Positions 54,701 through 61,871 are shown, counted from the first letter of the stretch. The stretch is 64,000 nt of DNA from Collinsella aerofaciens (GCF_028206995.1 NZ_JAQLFL010000001.1:261372-325371), one strand, 5' to 3'. The notes: generated by a model not told the origin, from the letters alone. Translations and numbers: made by a program.

Positions 54701-54966
54701 CGTCGATTATCTACCACGGACTGCAGCTGCAGGGACAGGGCGTCGTGCGAGTCTCGACCCCGAGGCTCAGCGTGAGCGGCAGCGCCGACACGAGCGTCAC
54801 GACGTGGTCAGGCCTGACGACCAAGGTCGGAGCGGCATACCACCCGCTTTACACGGAGAACGGCAAGAAATATTTCAACGACCAGTCCCAGACATCGTCG
54901 GTGCTCGAGTTCAGGAACGGCCTGCTGATCGGCGTGTCGACCATGCCGTCCGGGTGGAGCGGATAA
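51703..54966 (+). CDS. Tail-associated protein (Tal-like) with repeated WTR domains
   Basis: The 1087-residue protein starts at GTG 51703, one base after the Dit stop. Residues ~1-370 are the Tal hub domain (TWQDAYVSTIGPEELLALTH, VAVGDDVQIVDTAFSPALRC). Three modules with GKYIWTRTKTT, GKYIWTRSKIT and GYFVWSMERVT (~530-720) follow, one with a short collagen-like GRDGTDGAKGDKG. A long coiled coil (~735-900) ends in a beta-rich tip. It links hub to receptor-binding parts. Confidence 0.88.
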   Translation: MRIDVYTWQDAYVSTIGPEELLALTHTDELNGEDSVDIATTFALKQGYRLVWADRLGKVHEHVCQDPKGLHAGGDTVYTDTAINSICETYGDYIEDKRPYGYGFLQALNVCLGPTRWTAGTVDQTGTVDKGLTFYHTSSREALQSILKCGGELETEITVSGGRVASRRVGIRSHRGAKGGHRRFTYTKDLASVSRTEHYGAITACYGYGKGIETDTGGYGRKLTFGDINNGKNYVEDATALKLYGRPDGRGGHAHVFGQYENPNCEDAATLLAETRAYFGSRKEPGVTYEADAVDLVQFGREWEGVAVGDDVQIVDTAFSPALRCEGRVTKLVTDELGGTVRVTLGNVTETIADMLLAQQQKVSSLSKRSSSWDVAASTPPSYLQQVMDAMNAQFNMSGSSYTFTSFEQGTIYASVPMDANGRSTTGKGSAMQLCSQGFRIASGCKADGSWDWRTFGTGAGFTADLITVGTLMGDLIKAGTIQDRSGKNYWNLDESEVHLGPGAKLDGKDIAVADAVIASVDVEYAQGTSRVTEPQGGWQTTAPQWVSGKYIWTRTKTTMQSGDIEYSEPVCISGRDGTDGAKGDKGSTGTGVKGIVEQYYLSMSATAQSGGSWSEAQPAWAKGKYIWTRSKITWTDGSVTYTAPCLAKAINGSNQMAGSAIVSRVKLYARNQSDSVPPINAQNPELGWSEDLPQWSNGYFVWSMERVTYGDGSVTHTAPVLEAAYNKAYQSAHDLTGSLNGLDTTVQDLAKDGVVTEAERAAVKKAKQDVDKEREELTSQYNALKSNKALSAQFLSSVLGPRYTKAFGTTDEGGTYGSYADKVDKVIICKTAEELKAAMHEYDAAFGAYSSAVKDYADAATGARHAIEQKNASDYADGILSAYDEQMDQKAIFDRLTNNGADQGLYMSNNRVYVNATYIATGTLADAKGRNSWNLKEGVLTTNYMTAKNITATGSFTGGNRSSRYAMELDSSGKLAGFKDGTQYGYIECSSTSHDIDNPSIIYHGLQLQGQGVVRVSTPRLSVSGSADTSVTTWSGLTTKVGAAYHPLYTENGKKYFNDQSQTSSVLEFRNGLLIGVSTMPSGWSG

Positions 54967-54987
54967 GAGATGAAAGGACAAGAAGGA

Positions 54988-55386
54988 ATGGAAGCAAGCA
55001 AGAAAATCGTCGTGGGCTACGCGGTCCACGACATCATCGGCAATAACGAGCAGTGCCTGACGGAGTACGACCCGGACGTGCTCCAGCGCGCCGAGGACGC
55101 CGGACTCATATTTGTCGCCCAGTACGACGACGGCTCGCGCGAGGTCGTCAAGGCCGCGGACGTCCGCAAGCCAGACCCCACGGTCAACGGCATCCCGCTG
55201 GCGACCGCCGGGTACGTCGACAAGCGCACGGCTGCCACCGTGGCGTGCTTCGACGCGCTCTCGGCCATCGTCGACCCGCAGCCGGCCACGGCCGAGGAGA
55301 CGGGGGAGGGGGCCGAGGCCGTCGACCCGGTCGAGGCCTTCAAGGCCGCGCTCGCCGCGCTCAGGGCGCTGGAGGCCAAGGAATGA
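54988..55386 (+). CDS. Tail-region protein of unknown function
   Basis: The 132-residue protein (KKIVVGYAVHDIIGNNEQCL, VAQYDDGSREVVKAADVRKP) has an alanine-rich acidic tail. ATG 54988 has AAGGA upstream and is preferred to 54970. It overlaps the BppU-like start. Position suggests a baseplate part. Confidence 0.6.
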   Translation: MEASKKIVVGYAVHDIIGNNEQCLTEYDPDVLQRAEDAGLIFVAQYDDGSREVVKAADVRKPDPTVNGIPLATAGYVDKRTAATVACFDALSAIVDPQPATAEETGEGAEAVDPVEAFKAALAALRALEAKE

Positions 55387-56120
55387 TCAACCACGCCATA
55401 TCACTCGACATGCGTAAGCGCCCGGGCACCATCCCGCAGCGCGTCACCGTGCGCCGGGGCGAGACCCAGACCCAGCGGGTGACCGCGACACTCACCACGG
55501 ACGGCGCCGCCTACACGCCGACCTACCAGTCAGCGCGCCTGTGCGTGCTCCATGCCGACGGCACGTGGGCTCGCTGCGCCGCCACCGTCGGCACGGTATC
55601 GGTGAGCGCCACGCTGGCGCCGGAGGCCGTCAACGGCACCGGCAGGTGCAGGCTGGCATACTTCGAGTTCTACAGCGCCAACGGGGCCTCCGAGACGACC
55701 GAGGACTTCGCGCTCGTCATCCTGGAAAATGTGGACGGGACAACAGGGCCTGCCGTCAGCTACGACCAGGAGCTCGACGAGCTCTATAGGAAGTGGAGCA
55801 CTGAGCTATCTCGGCTCGGTCAATCCGCGTTCGATGCGGCATCCGCCGCTAGCGGTGCGGCGTCGAGGGCCGATGCGGCGGCAAGCGCGGCATTGCAGAT
55901 CGCGAACGCGGCGGCGCAGGGCGCCGCCGGCGAGTCCGACATCGCCGAGCTGCGCCGCCAGAACGGCCAGCTCGCGACGATGCTCGCCGACGCGACAGAC
56001 AAGTTCATCTACATGGACGGCACGGTCTACTGCCCTGCCGGCAAGGCGTCGGTATCCGGGGACACGGTGACGTTCGGCAGCACGTGCTCGGTATCGGGCA
56101 GCACGGTAACCCTTTCCTAA
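55383..56120 (+). CDS. Baseplate upper protein (BppU-like)
   Basis: The 245-residue protein has an N-terminal BppU-like domain (RKRPGTIPQRVTVRRGETQT, SARLCVLHADGTWA, FYSANGASETTEDFALVILE), an alanine-rich coiled coil (~150-195) and a small beta tip. BppU proteins anchor receptor-binding proteins to the baseplate, so it may carry the DGR-diversified protein encoded next. Confidence 0.8.
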   Translation: MINHAISLDMRKRPGTIPQRVTVRRGETQTQRVTATLTTDGAAYTPTYQSARLCVLHADGTWARCAATVGTVSVSATLAPEAVNGTGRCRLAYFEFYSANGASETTEDFALVILENVDGTTGPAVSYDQELDELYRKWSTELSRLGQSAFDAASAASGAASRADAAASAALQIANAAAQGAAGESDIAELRRQNGQLATMLADATDKFIYMDGTVYCPAGKASVSGDTVTFGSTCSVSGSTVTLS

Positions 56121-56129
56121 GGAGGATAA

Positions 56130-57038
56130 ATGGCAAATGCAAAGACGCTGGTCGTAGGCGGCCAGCCGCTCAACGTCATCGACGATACCGCGCGCAGCAA
56201 CGCGCAGACGGCGCTCAACAACGCCGAGTACAACCGCCAGGGCCAAATCGGCAAGTACGGCGGGCAGAACATCGCCACCATCCTGGCTGGAGAGATCGGC
56301 AACGGCAGCGTGTACGACGCGCTGCACAAGCGAGCCGCCAACGGCAACTTCGCGGGCCTGCGCGTGGGAGACTACATCGACGTGCCGCTGGTAAGCGCGT
56401 CGGGCGTGGCGGCCCAGCAGTCCGTGCGCTTCCTCCTGGCGCACTTCGACCCGTACTACTGCTGCGGCGACAGCTCCAAAGGCCACCACATCGCGTTCGT
56501 GGCCTCCGCGCCCATCGCCGTGGCCAAGACCGTGACCGGCGTTGTCAACGACAGCTTCCTGATGTGGAACACGACCAACACGAACCAGGGCACCGCCGAC
56601 CGGAAATGCCCCTACCCCAACAGCAACCTCAAGGCGTGGGAGACGGCCTTCGAGGCCTGCCTGCCCGAGGGGCTGACCAAGTACCTGCTGACCCAGCGCG
56701 TCCTGCTGGAGGAGCGTTACAGCGCAAGCGGCGCGCTCAACGACTCCAACTCGTGGAGCTGGCAGGATATCGGCAAGGTGTTCTCGCTGTCCGAGATGGA
56801 GGTGTACGGCTGCCCAGTGTGGGGCACCAAGGGCTACAGCGTCGGCTTCGACTGCCAGTGGGACCTGTTCCGCGACACCGCTCACCGAGTCAACGGAAAT
56901 CGGTACCGTTGGTGGCTGCGTTCCGTTGCGTCGGGCTCCGCGTCCTACGTGTGCTATGTCGCCAGCGGCGGCACTGCCAACTACACCTCGGCGGCGAACG
57001 TCTGGGTTCGCCCCCGCCCCGGCTTCCTCGTCGGCTAG
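56130..57038 (+). CDS. DGR target: tail receptor-binding protein with C-type lectin-like variable end
   Basis: The 302-residue protein follows GGAGG. The first ~255 residues are a constant part (GQNIATILAGEIGNGSVYDA, GDYIDVPLV, FSLSEMEVYGCPVWG); the last ~46 (from residue 257) are the variable region, ending RPRPGFLVG. RWWLRSVASGS and VRPRPGF are typical of the CLec fold of DGR proteins, which displays variable residues on a stable scaffold. Nine codons cover the TR adenines that differ. As the gene next to BppU it likely decides host receptor binding. Receptor unknown. Confidence 0.88.
   Translation: MANAKTLVVGGQPLNVIDDTARSNAQTALNNAEYNRQGQIGKYGGQNIATILAGEIGNGSVYDALHKRAANGNFAGLRVGDYIDVPLVSASGVAAQQSVRFLLAHFDPYYCCGDSSKGHHIAFVASAPIAVAKTVTGVVNDSFLMWNTTNTNQGTADRKCPYPNSNLKAWETAFEACLPEGLTKYLLTQRVLLEERYSASGALNDSNSWSWQDIGKVFSLSEMEVYGCPVWGTKGYSVGFDCQWDLFRDTAHRVNGNRYRWWLRSVASGSASYVCYVASGGTANYTSAANVWVRPRPGFLVG
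56899..57027 (+). repeat. DGR variable repeat (VR)
   Basis: 129 bp in the 3' end of the target gene. Compared with TR it has G at six, C at five and T at one of the template's adenines. Changes turn Asn codons into Arg, Tyr, Ala, Ser, Gly, Thr and Thr, Thr into Ala, plus one silent Gly. The last ~25 bases (GC-rich, from GTCTGGGTTCGCC) are identical except for one A position and probably act as the homing-initiation site (IMH). Confidence 0.97.
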
Positions 57039-57066
57039 CCAGCCGAGTGCTCTATACTCTGCTTCT

Positions 57067-57091
57067 AGGCGACCGCCTTGCGCGGTCGCCT
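57067..57091. other. Hairpin downstream of VR
   Basis: A perfect 10-bp stem AGGCGACCGC / GCGGTCGCCT with loop CTTGC sits 39 bases after VR. In the BPP-1 phage a DNA hairpin shortly after the VR promotes homing, so this probably does the same. Confidence 0.75.
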
Positions 57092-57094
57092 CCT

Positions 57095-57117
57095 GCCCGC
57101 GAAGCGGGCCGTTTTTT
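57095..57117 (+). terminator. Terminator after the DGR target gene
   Basis: Stem GCCCGC / GCGGGC, loop GAA, then six T (57112-57117). It separates tail transcription from the avd-RT part. Confidence 0.8.
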
Positions 57118-57142
57118 CCGCCAGTTTCCCCAGGAGGTGCAC

Positions 57143-57613
57143 GTGAGCGGCGTCTACCAGCGCAACCGCGAGGTGTCCGAGTACAAGTTCTTCACACAGG
57201 CCATCGCCATCCGCGTTGAGGTTAATAAGCTGATGGCGTCCTCCTCAGTAGTGCCCAAGGCCTACAGGCTGCTGAACGCGGTGCCGACCGTGGAGACGGC
57301 GCGCGGCATCGTGTACAACGTCAACCGCGCCGACTGTTTCTACCCCAACAGCTCGTTCAACGCGCTGGAGTGGAAACGCTACCTGACGCTGGCCATAGCG
57401 GACTGCGAGCAGCTTATGCTGGACATGCAGTGCCTCATGGATATCGGCCTGCCCGTGAACGCCAACCGCTTCGAGGGGCTGGCGGCCATGGTCGAGGAGG
57501 AGATCAGGCTGCTGAAGGGCGCGCGCAAGAACGTGCGCGTCACCGGCAAGAAGTCCACCGAGGAGCGCATAGCCGAGGCCGAGGCCGAGCTAGAGCGCCT
57601 GCGTTCGCTATAA
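57143..57613 (+). CDS. avd: DGR accessory variability determinant (Avd-like)
   Basis: The 156-residue protein starts at GTG 57143 with CAGGAGG upstream. It is all-helical (FFTQAIAIRVEVNKLMASSS, KRYLTLAIADCEQLMLDMQC, RFEGLAAMVEEEIRLLKGAR), basic, and lies between VR and TR. Avd proteins form a barrel of helical bundles that binds the RT and template RNA. The end (ERIAEAEAELERLRSL) is coiled coil. Assignment is by position and fold type. Confidence 0.85.
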   Translation: MSGVYQRNREVSEYKFFTQAIAIRVEVNKLMASSSVVPKAYRLLNAVPTVETARGIVYNVNRADCFYPNSSFNALEWKRYLTLAIADCEQLMLDMQCLMDIGLPVNANRFEGLAAMVEEEIRLLKGARKNVRVTGKKSTEERIAEAEAELERLRSL

Positions 57614-57977
57614 TGGACGGCGGTCGCGCCTTGTTTATCGGTACAATTGGTGGCTGCGTTCCGTTGCGTCGGGCTCCGCGTCCAACGTGTGCTATGTCAA
57701 CAACAACGGCAATGCCAACTACAACTCGGCGACGAACGTCTGGGTTCGCCCCCGCCCCGGATTCCCTTATTGCCAGACCGAGTAGGCCCCAGGGCCGAAA
57801 GCAGAGCGCGAAGAGGAAGGAAGGCGCGACCGTCGGGCATGCGCCCGTAAATACGCACCCCGCGAGGGTGGCCGGACGCTGCTTGCATGGCGCGGCGCTC
57901 CGTGGCTTCGCCGCGTTTCATGGCCATACCTCAAGCGGCTGCCAGAGCCACATTGCAAGCCGCGCGGGGTGCCTCCT
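57614..57977 (+). ncRNA. DGR template RNA region with TR-RT spacer
   Basis: A 364-base stretch without genes. It holds TR (57637-57765) and a ~210-base spacer that in other DGRs forms the structured RNA needed to prime cDNA synthesis. GCACCCCGCG (57855-57864) pairs with CGCGGGGTGC (57963-57972), the latter covering the RT ribosome site. Boundaries are estimates. Confidence 0.6.
57637..57765 (+). repeat. DGR template repeat (TR)
   Basis: 129 bp that would encode the VR with Asn at most variable places. It has 24 adenines, 12 of which differ in the VR; no other base differs. AAC and AAT codons are over-represented, which lets adenine randomisation reach many amino acids without making stops. 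Confidence 0.97.
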
Positions 57978-59213
57978 GTGAACTCCGAGCAAAGGCGGGC
58001 GGCGCGCCGCAAGCGCCGCGAGGAGAAGCGCGCGCAGGCCAAGGCCGAGCGCGTCAAGGCGTGCACGCTTGATACCGTGGCCGACCTCAACAGCCTGTGC
58101 AAGGCATCGAAGCAGGCCGCGCGCGGCGTGATGTGGAAGGCATCCACGCAGCGATACATGAGAAGCTACCTGCGCAACGCCGTCCTGTCCCGCCGCGACC
58201 TTTTGGAGGGGCGCGACATATGCCGGGGCTTCATACGGTTCGACCTGTGGGAGCGCGGAAAGCTGCGCCATATCAGTGCCGTGCACTTCCCCGAGCGCGT
58301 GGTACAGAAGTCCCTGGCACAAAACGCGCTCGTGCCCGCGATCGTGCCCACCCTCATAGCCGCCAACTCCGCGAACATAAAGGGGCGCGGCACCGACTAC
58401 GCCCTGAAGCTGCTCAAGCGCCACCTGGCCGACCACTGGAGGCGGCGCGGCCGCGAGGGCTACATCCTCCTGGGCGACTTCTCCGACTACTTCGCGCGCA
58501 TAGCGCACCAACCCGTCAAAGACCAGGTGGCCTCCGCGCTGCTAGATCCGCGCGTGGTCGCCTTGGAGCACCGCCTGATAGACGCGCAGGGCGATGTGGG
58601 CCTGGGGCTGGGCAGCGAGCCGAACCAGATATGCGCCGTGGCCCACCCCAACCGCATCGACCACTTTGTGACCGAGATGCTGCGCCCCGAGGCCTACGGT
58701 CGATATATGGACGACTTCTACCTGATACACGAGTCCAAGGACTACTTGCAGGTGTGCCTGCTGCTGATAGAGGGCAAATGCGCCGAGCTGGGCATCGAGC
58801 TGAACCAGCGCAAGACGCGCGTGGTGAAGCTCACGCGCGGGTTCACGTGGCTGAAGAAGCGCATCTTCTACACGGAGACGGGCCGCATAGTCGTGAAGCC
58901 GTGCCGAGACTCCATAACGCGGGAGCGCCGCAAGCTCAAGAAGATGGCCCGCATGGTCGCCGATGGCATCATGACCCCCGAGCAGGTGGAGCAGAGCTAC
59001 CAGAGCTGGCGCGGAGGCATGAAGCGGCTAGACGCGCACCGCAGCGTGCGGGCCATGGACGCGCTGTACCGCAGCCTGTTCGGAAATCTCGCGCAGGGGG
59101 GGGGTGCTCAATGCAGGCCAAACAGAGGGACGATTCAAGCGGAAGCAAGCCCTCGCAATAGCGGAGAACCCGCAACTCAAAGCAGCGGCCTAAGCGAAGC
59201 GGCTGCGAAATAA
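57978..59213 (+). CDS. DGR reverse transcriptase
   Basis: The 411-residue RT starts at GTG 57978 (GGGG 8 bases upstream) or GTG 57969. It carries RGVMWKASTQRYMRSYLRNA, GDFSDYFARI (motif with Asp), GLGLGSEPNQICAVAHPNRI, the catalytic GRYMDDFYLI at ~243-246 (YMDD) and FTWLKKRIFYTETGRIV. LGSEPNQ occupies the place of the usual DGR [IVL]GxxxSQ motif. It makes error-prone cDNA of the TR with adenine changes, which replaces the VR. A G9 run at 59096-59104 lies near its C-terminus; one more G would give a shorter end. Confidence 0.94.
   Translation: MNSEQRRAARRKRREEKRAQAKAERVKACTLDTVADLNSLCKASKQAARGVMWKASTQRYMRSYLRNAVLSRRDLLEGRDICRGFIRFDLWERGKLRHISAVHFPERVVQKSLAQNALVPAIVPTLIAANSANIKGRGTDYALKLLKRHLADHWRRRGREGYILLGDFSDYFARIAHQPVKDQVASALLDPRVVALEHRLIDAQGDVGLGLGSEPNQICAVAHPNRIDHFVTEMLRPEAYGRYMDDFYLIHESKDYLQVCLLLIEGKCAELGIELNQRKTRVVKLTRGFTWLKKRIFYTETGRIVVKPCRDSITRERRKLKKMARMVADGIMTPEQVEQSYQSWRGGMKRLDAHRSVRAMDALYRSLFGNLAQGGGAQCRPNRGTIQAEASPRNSGEPATQSSGLSEAAAK
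59096..59104. repeat. G9 homopolymer near the RT 3' end
   Basis: Nine consecutive G. The tail after it (36 residues) is low in conserved features; a 10-G version would end at 59160 instead of 59213. Confidence 0.9.
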
Positions 59214-59222
59214 CAGAAGCAT

Positions 59223-59252
59223 CGAAGGCGTGCTGCGGCGCGCCTTCTTCCT
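59223..59252 (+). terminator. Hairpin after the reverse transcriptase
   Basis: GAAGGCG / CGCCTTC arms with a 10-base interior (TGCTGCGGCG), followed by TTCCTTT; a likely weak terminator. Confidence 0.5.
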
Positions 59253-59331
59253 TTGCGCCCATCAAAGCGGCTCGGCAATCTCACGGCGCTAATACGATGG
59301 CGGCACATTCCCCGACAAGAAAGGAGTCCGC

Positions 59332-59658
59332 ATGGACACTGAGGAAGACACGCCGCGCCCCAACGAGCTTCAAGATGGCACCATGGCCGAGGTCAACGCC
59401 CTGCGCGATCTGCTGTCGCAGATCGGCGACCCCGACGCGGCGTACGACGCGGGCGTTATCGACGATGACGAGTACGCTGAGCGGAAGGCGCGAAAGCTCG
59501 CCTACACCGCGGCGCTCGCCGCCTACGACAGAGGCGAGACGCCCGACGTACCGGCGCTGCTCGGCCAGATGCGCGAGCAGGCGTCGAATCCGACGCAGAC
59601 CGAGCAGAACACGGCGAACATCGACTACCTGCTCATGACGGTCGGAGGTGACCAGTAA
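59332..59658 (+). CDS. Phage tail/lysis-region protein
   Basis: The 108-residue acidic protein (MAEVNALRDLLSQIGDPDAA, YDAGVIDDDEYAERKARKLA) follows AAGGAG. It precedes an XkdX-like gene, an order common near the tail fibre-lysis border. Function unknown. Confidence 0.65.
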   Translation: MDTEEDTPRPNELQDGTMAEVNALRDLLSQIGDPDAAYDAGVIDDDEYAERKARKLAYTAALAAYDRGETPDVPALLGQMREQASNPTQTEQNTANIDYLLMTVGGDQ

Positions 59659-59825
59659 TGCCGACGAAGAAGACCGACGGGCATTCCAAGCACTTCGCGC
59701 TCGTCAAGAAGTACTACGACCGATCTCTTTGGACAAAGGCGCGAGTACATAAGGCCGTCGAGTGCAAGTGGATCACCGCCGACGAGTACAAGGAGATCAC
59801 CGGCGAGGAGTACGCGGCCGAATAG
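59658..59825 (+). CDS. XkdX family protein
   Basis: The 55-residue protein (HFALVKKYYDRSLWTKARVH, WITADEYKEITGEEYA) has the XkdX pattern: a Y/W-containing helix and the ending ITADEYKEITGE. XkdX proteins occur at the end of tail operons; role unclear. It overlaps the preceding stop. Confidence 0.8.
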   Translation: MPTKKTDGHSKHFALVKKYYDRSLWTKARVHKAVECKWITADEYKEITGEEYAAE

Positions 59826-59845
59826 GCGGAAGGAGGGCGCTCGGG

Positions 59846-60259
59846 ATGGAAGTGCTCAAACTTTTTGCGCCTTACGGACCGGGATGGCTCGGTGGCGTCC
59901 TTCTCGGCCTCATCGCGTTCTACTTCGGCCGCCAATTCCTCGAGGAGTACAAGCGGCAGAACGAGCGCAAGGCCGGCATCGACATGAAGCGCGAGGAGCG
60001 GAAGCAGGCCGAGGTAGACGAGCGCGCGCAGCGGGACCGCGAGCGCTCGCAGATGGAGGGCCGCATCGCCGCGCAGATGGAGCGAAGCAACAGCCTCATG
60101 GAGGCCATGAAGACCCTCATGGAGTCGGTCGTGGCATCCAACGAGGTCCTACACAACGACCTTGCGCACAGCCAGGCGCGCAGCCAGGGAATGGCGGAGA
60201 AGGTCGACCACATCTGCGACCGCGTCGACCTGATCTACAGCAAGGAATCCGACAGATAG
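59846..60259 (+). CDS. Membrane-anchored coiled-coil protein of the lysis cassette
   Basis: The 137-residue protein has one N-terminal membrane segment (GWLGGVLLGLIAFYFG) and a long charged coiled coil. AAGGAGG precedes ATG 59846. It may be a holin partner or spanin-like protein. Confidence 0.65.
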   Translation: MEVLKLFAPYGPGWLGGVLLGLIAFYFGRQFLEEYKRQNERKAGIDMKREERKQAEVDERAQRDRERSQMEGRIAAQMERSNSLMEAMKTLMESVVASNEVLHNDLAHSQARSQGMAEKVDHICDRVDLIYSKESDR

Positions 60260-60270
60260 GAGCAAATCGA

Positions 60271-60576
60271 ATGAATGAGATCCAGGCGGGCCTCACGGTA
60301 TGCACGGTGCTGGTCGTGCCGTACATCGTGCAGGCCATCAAGACGAAGGCGATGACGGGCAATGTCGCCCGCTGGACGGCCATCGCCGTCTCGGCAGGAT
60401 GCGGCGCCCTCACGGCCATGTCGGGCGGCGTCCCGACCGAACCCTCGGCATGGGTTACGTCCATCTTCGCCGCCGTCGGCGGCGTGCAGGTGGCCTATGC
60501 GGCCTTCAAATCTGTCGGCATCACGGACAAATGGCTGGACGCCCTGCTGGCGCTCGGCGACATCAAGGAGGACTAA
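60271..60576 (+). CDS. Holin
   Basis: The 101-residue protein has hydrophobic segments (AGLTVCTVLVVPYIVQAI, WTAIAVSAGCGALTAMSGG, WVTSIFAAVGGVQVAYAAF) and a charged C-terminus DIKED, as in small phage holins. It lies directly upstream of the amidase and would let it reach the wall. Confidence 0.8.
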   Translation: MNEIQAGLTVCTVLVVPYIVQAIKTKAMTGNVARWTAIAVSAGCGALTAMSGGVPTEPSAWVTSIFAAVGGVQVAYAAFKSVGITDKWLDALLALGDIKED

Positions 60577-60577
60577 C

Positions 60578-61642
60578 ATGGCAGACTTCGCGAACGTCCA
60601 ACCGGACGAGTACAAGCTTCTGGGGCGCAACTTCTCCGCAGGCCGCCCGTTCGGCATCAAGGGCGTGACCATCCACCACATGGCCGGCGACCTCAACGCC
60701 GGCCAGTGCAACGGCATCTGGGGTGCCAACGGCTGCTCGGCGCACTACTCGGTCGACCGCAACGGCTACATCGTGCAGCACGTCAACGACACCGACCGCG
60801 CCTACGCCTGCGGCGATGGAATCGGCAGCGGGCGCGGCAACGACACGACCATCTCCATCGAGCACGCGAACAGCGGCAGCAACCCGTGGACGGTCCACGA
60901 GAAGGCAATCGAGAGCGGCGCGCACCTTGTCGCGGCCCTGTGCCTGTACTACGGCCTCGGTCGCCCCGAGTGGTGCAAGAACGTGTTCCCGCACCGCTAT
61001 TGGAGCGCCACGGCTTGCCCCGGCGAGCTTGCGGGCTCCCAGCGCGACCATTACATGCAGCGCGCCCAGGCGTGGTACGACGCGATGAAGGGCGGCAAGG
61101 CACCCGCCCCCTCCACCGCCGCCAAGCCTGCCGCGGCAAAGCCCGCCCAGGCGGCATCCGGCGGCTTCTCAAAGGCATCTGGCAAGCGCATCCCCGTCCA
61201 CTACTCCCTCCACCTCAAGGGCGGCGGCTGGCTGGACGAGGTGACCGACTTCGGCGCCGGGGACAACGGCTTCGCGGGCTACCCGTGCCGACAGCACGAC
61301 CTCCTTTGCGCACGCGTCGACCGCGGCACGCTCAAGTATCAGGTTCACACCATTGAGGACGGCTGGCTCGGCTATGTGACCAAGGGCGACCGCAACGACA
61401 CCGTGAACGGCTGCGCCGGAATCGCCGGCCACACCATCGACGGTGTGCGCATGTACTACGTGACCCCGGGCGGCGAGGAGTACAAGCAGGCGTGGTACCG
61501 CTCGCAGACCACCGTGCGCCCCGGATGGCTCGATACCGTGTGCGACGACGGCTCCACTTACGGCGGCGATGACTACGCCGGTTTCTACGGCGAGCCGCTC
61601 GACCGACTCCAGGTCTGCGTCACCGACGGCAACCCGTACTAG
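60578..61642 (+). CDS. Endolysin, N-acetylmuramoyl-L-alanine amidase
   Basis: The 354-residue protein has an amidase_2/PGRP domain (~1-170): [10 protein letters not shown] with a zinc His, [39 protein letters not shown] with the second His and Cys ligand. After an Ala/Pro linker, residues ~205-354 form a wall-binding domain ([40 protein letters not shown]). It cleaves the amide bond of peptidoglycan at lysis. Confidence 0.93.
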
Positions 61643-61643
61643 C

Positions 61644-61733
61644 ATGATCGCGTTGGCATTCGTGCTCGGCGCGCTCTTCGGCGGCACCGTGGCGACAATC
61701 GGCCTGTGCCTTGTGAGCATCAACAGGCGCTAG
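61644..61733 (+). CDS. 29-residue membrane peptide (DUF3789-like)
   Basis: One membrane segment [20 protein letters not shown] and basic end SINRR. Tiny proteins of this shape follow lysin genes in several prophages. No clear ribosome site. Confidence 0.45.
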
Positions 61734-61738
61734 CCGCA

Positions 61739-61769
61739 GCCCGCTCGGGTTATCCCGGGCGGGTTTTTT
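61739..61769 (+). terminator. Terminator at the end of the lysis operon
   Basis: Stem CCCGCTCGGG / CCCGGGCGGG (one wobble) followed by TTTTTT. Confidence 0.88.
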
Positions 61770-61786
61770 CTCGAGAAAAGGTGTCG

Positions 61787-61861
61787 CTACGCCGCCCGTG
61801 GTATCCTGAGCAGCACGACGGTCCCAACGGCGCAGATCTCGGTTCTAGAATCTAGGCAGAC
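61787..61861 (-). other. Detached 3' coding end of the integrase (attP half)
   Basis: On the minus strand, directly after the repeat GGGGCACCAT (61862-61871), a 24-codon stretch runs to TAG at 61787. Joined across attP it continues the integrase frame after WCP. In the lysogen it is cut off. Confidence 0.75.
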
Positions 61862-61871
61862 GGGGCACCAT
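61862..61871. repeat. attR core
   Basis: GGGGCACCAT, identical to 26346-26355 at the 3' end of tRNA-Arg(CCG). Confidence 0.8.

Larger units (their letters stand above)
56130..59213 (+). other. Diversity-generating retroelement (DGR) cassette
   Basis: Order: target gene with VR, hairpin, terminator, avd-like gene, TR, spacer, reverse transcriptase. VR (56899-57027) and TR (57637-57765) are 129 bp and differ at 12 places, each an A in the TR. All canonical DGR parts are present in one direction, so it should be functional unless the RT is defective. Confidence 0.96.
26346..61871. mobile_element. Complete-looking siphovirus-type prophage (~35.5 kb)
   Basis: The element is bounded by GGGGCACCAT repeats, one in tRNA-Arg(CCG). 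Gene order is integrase and repressor leftward; then Cro, recombination, replication, small genes, packaging, head, tail, DGR and lysis rightward. All essential classes are present, so it may be inducible. A frameshift in a methyltransferase-like gene is the only broken gene I see. Confidence 0.94.

Noticed and set aside
56899..57765. VR/TR as an ordinary gene duplication
   Set aside because: All differences fall on template adenines, TR has no start codon or full gene, and an RT and Avd-like gene adjoin it.
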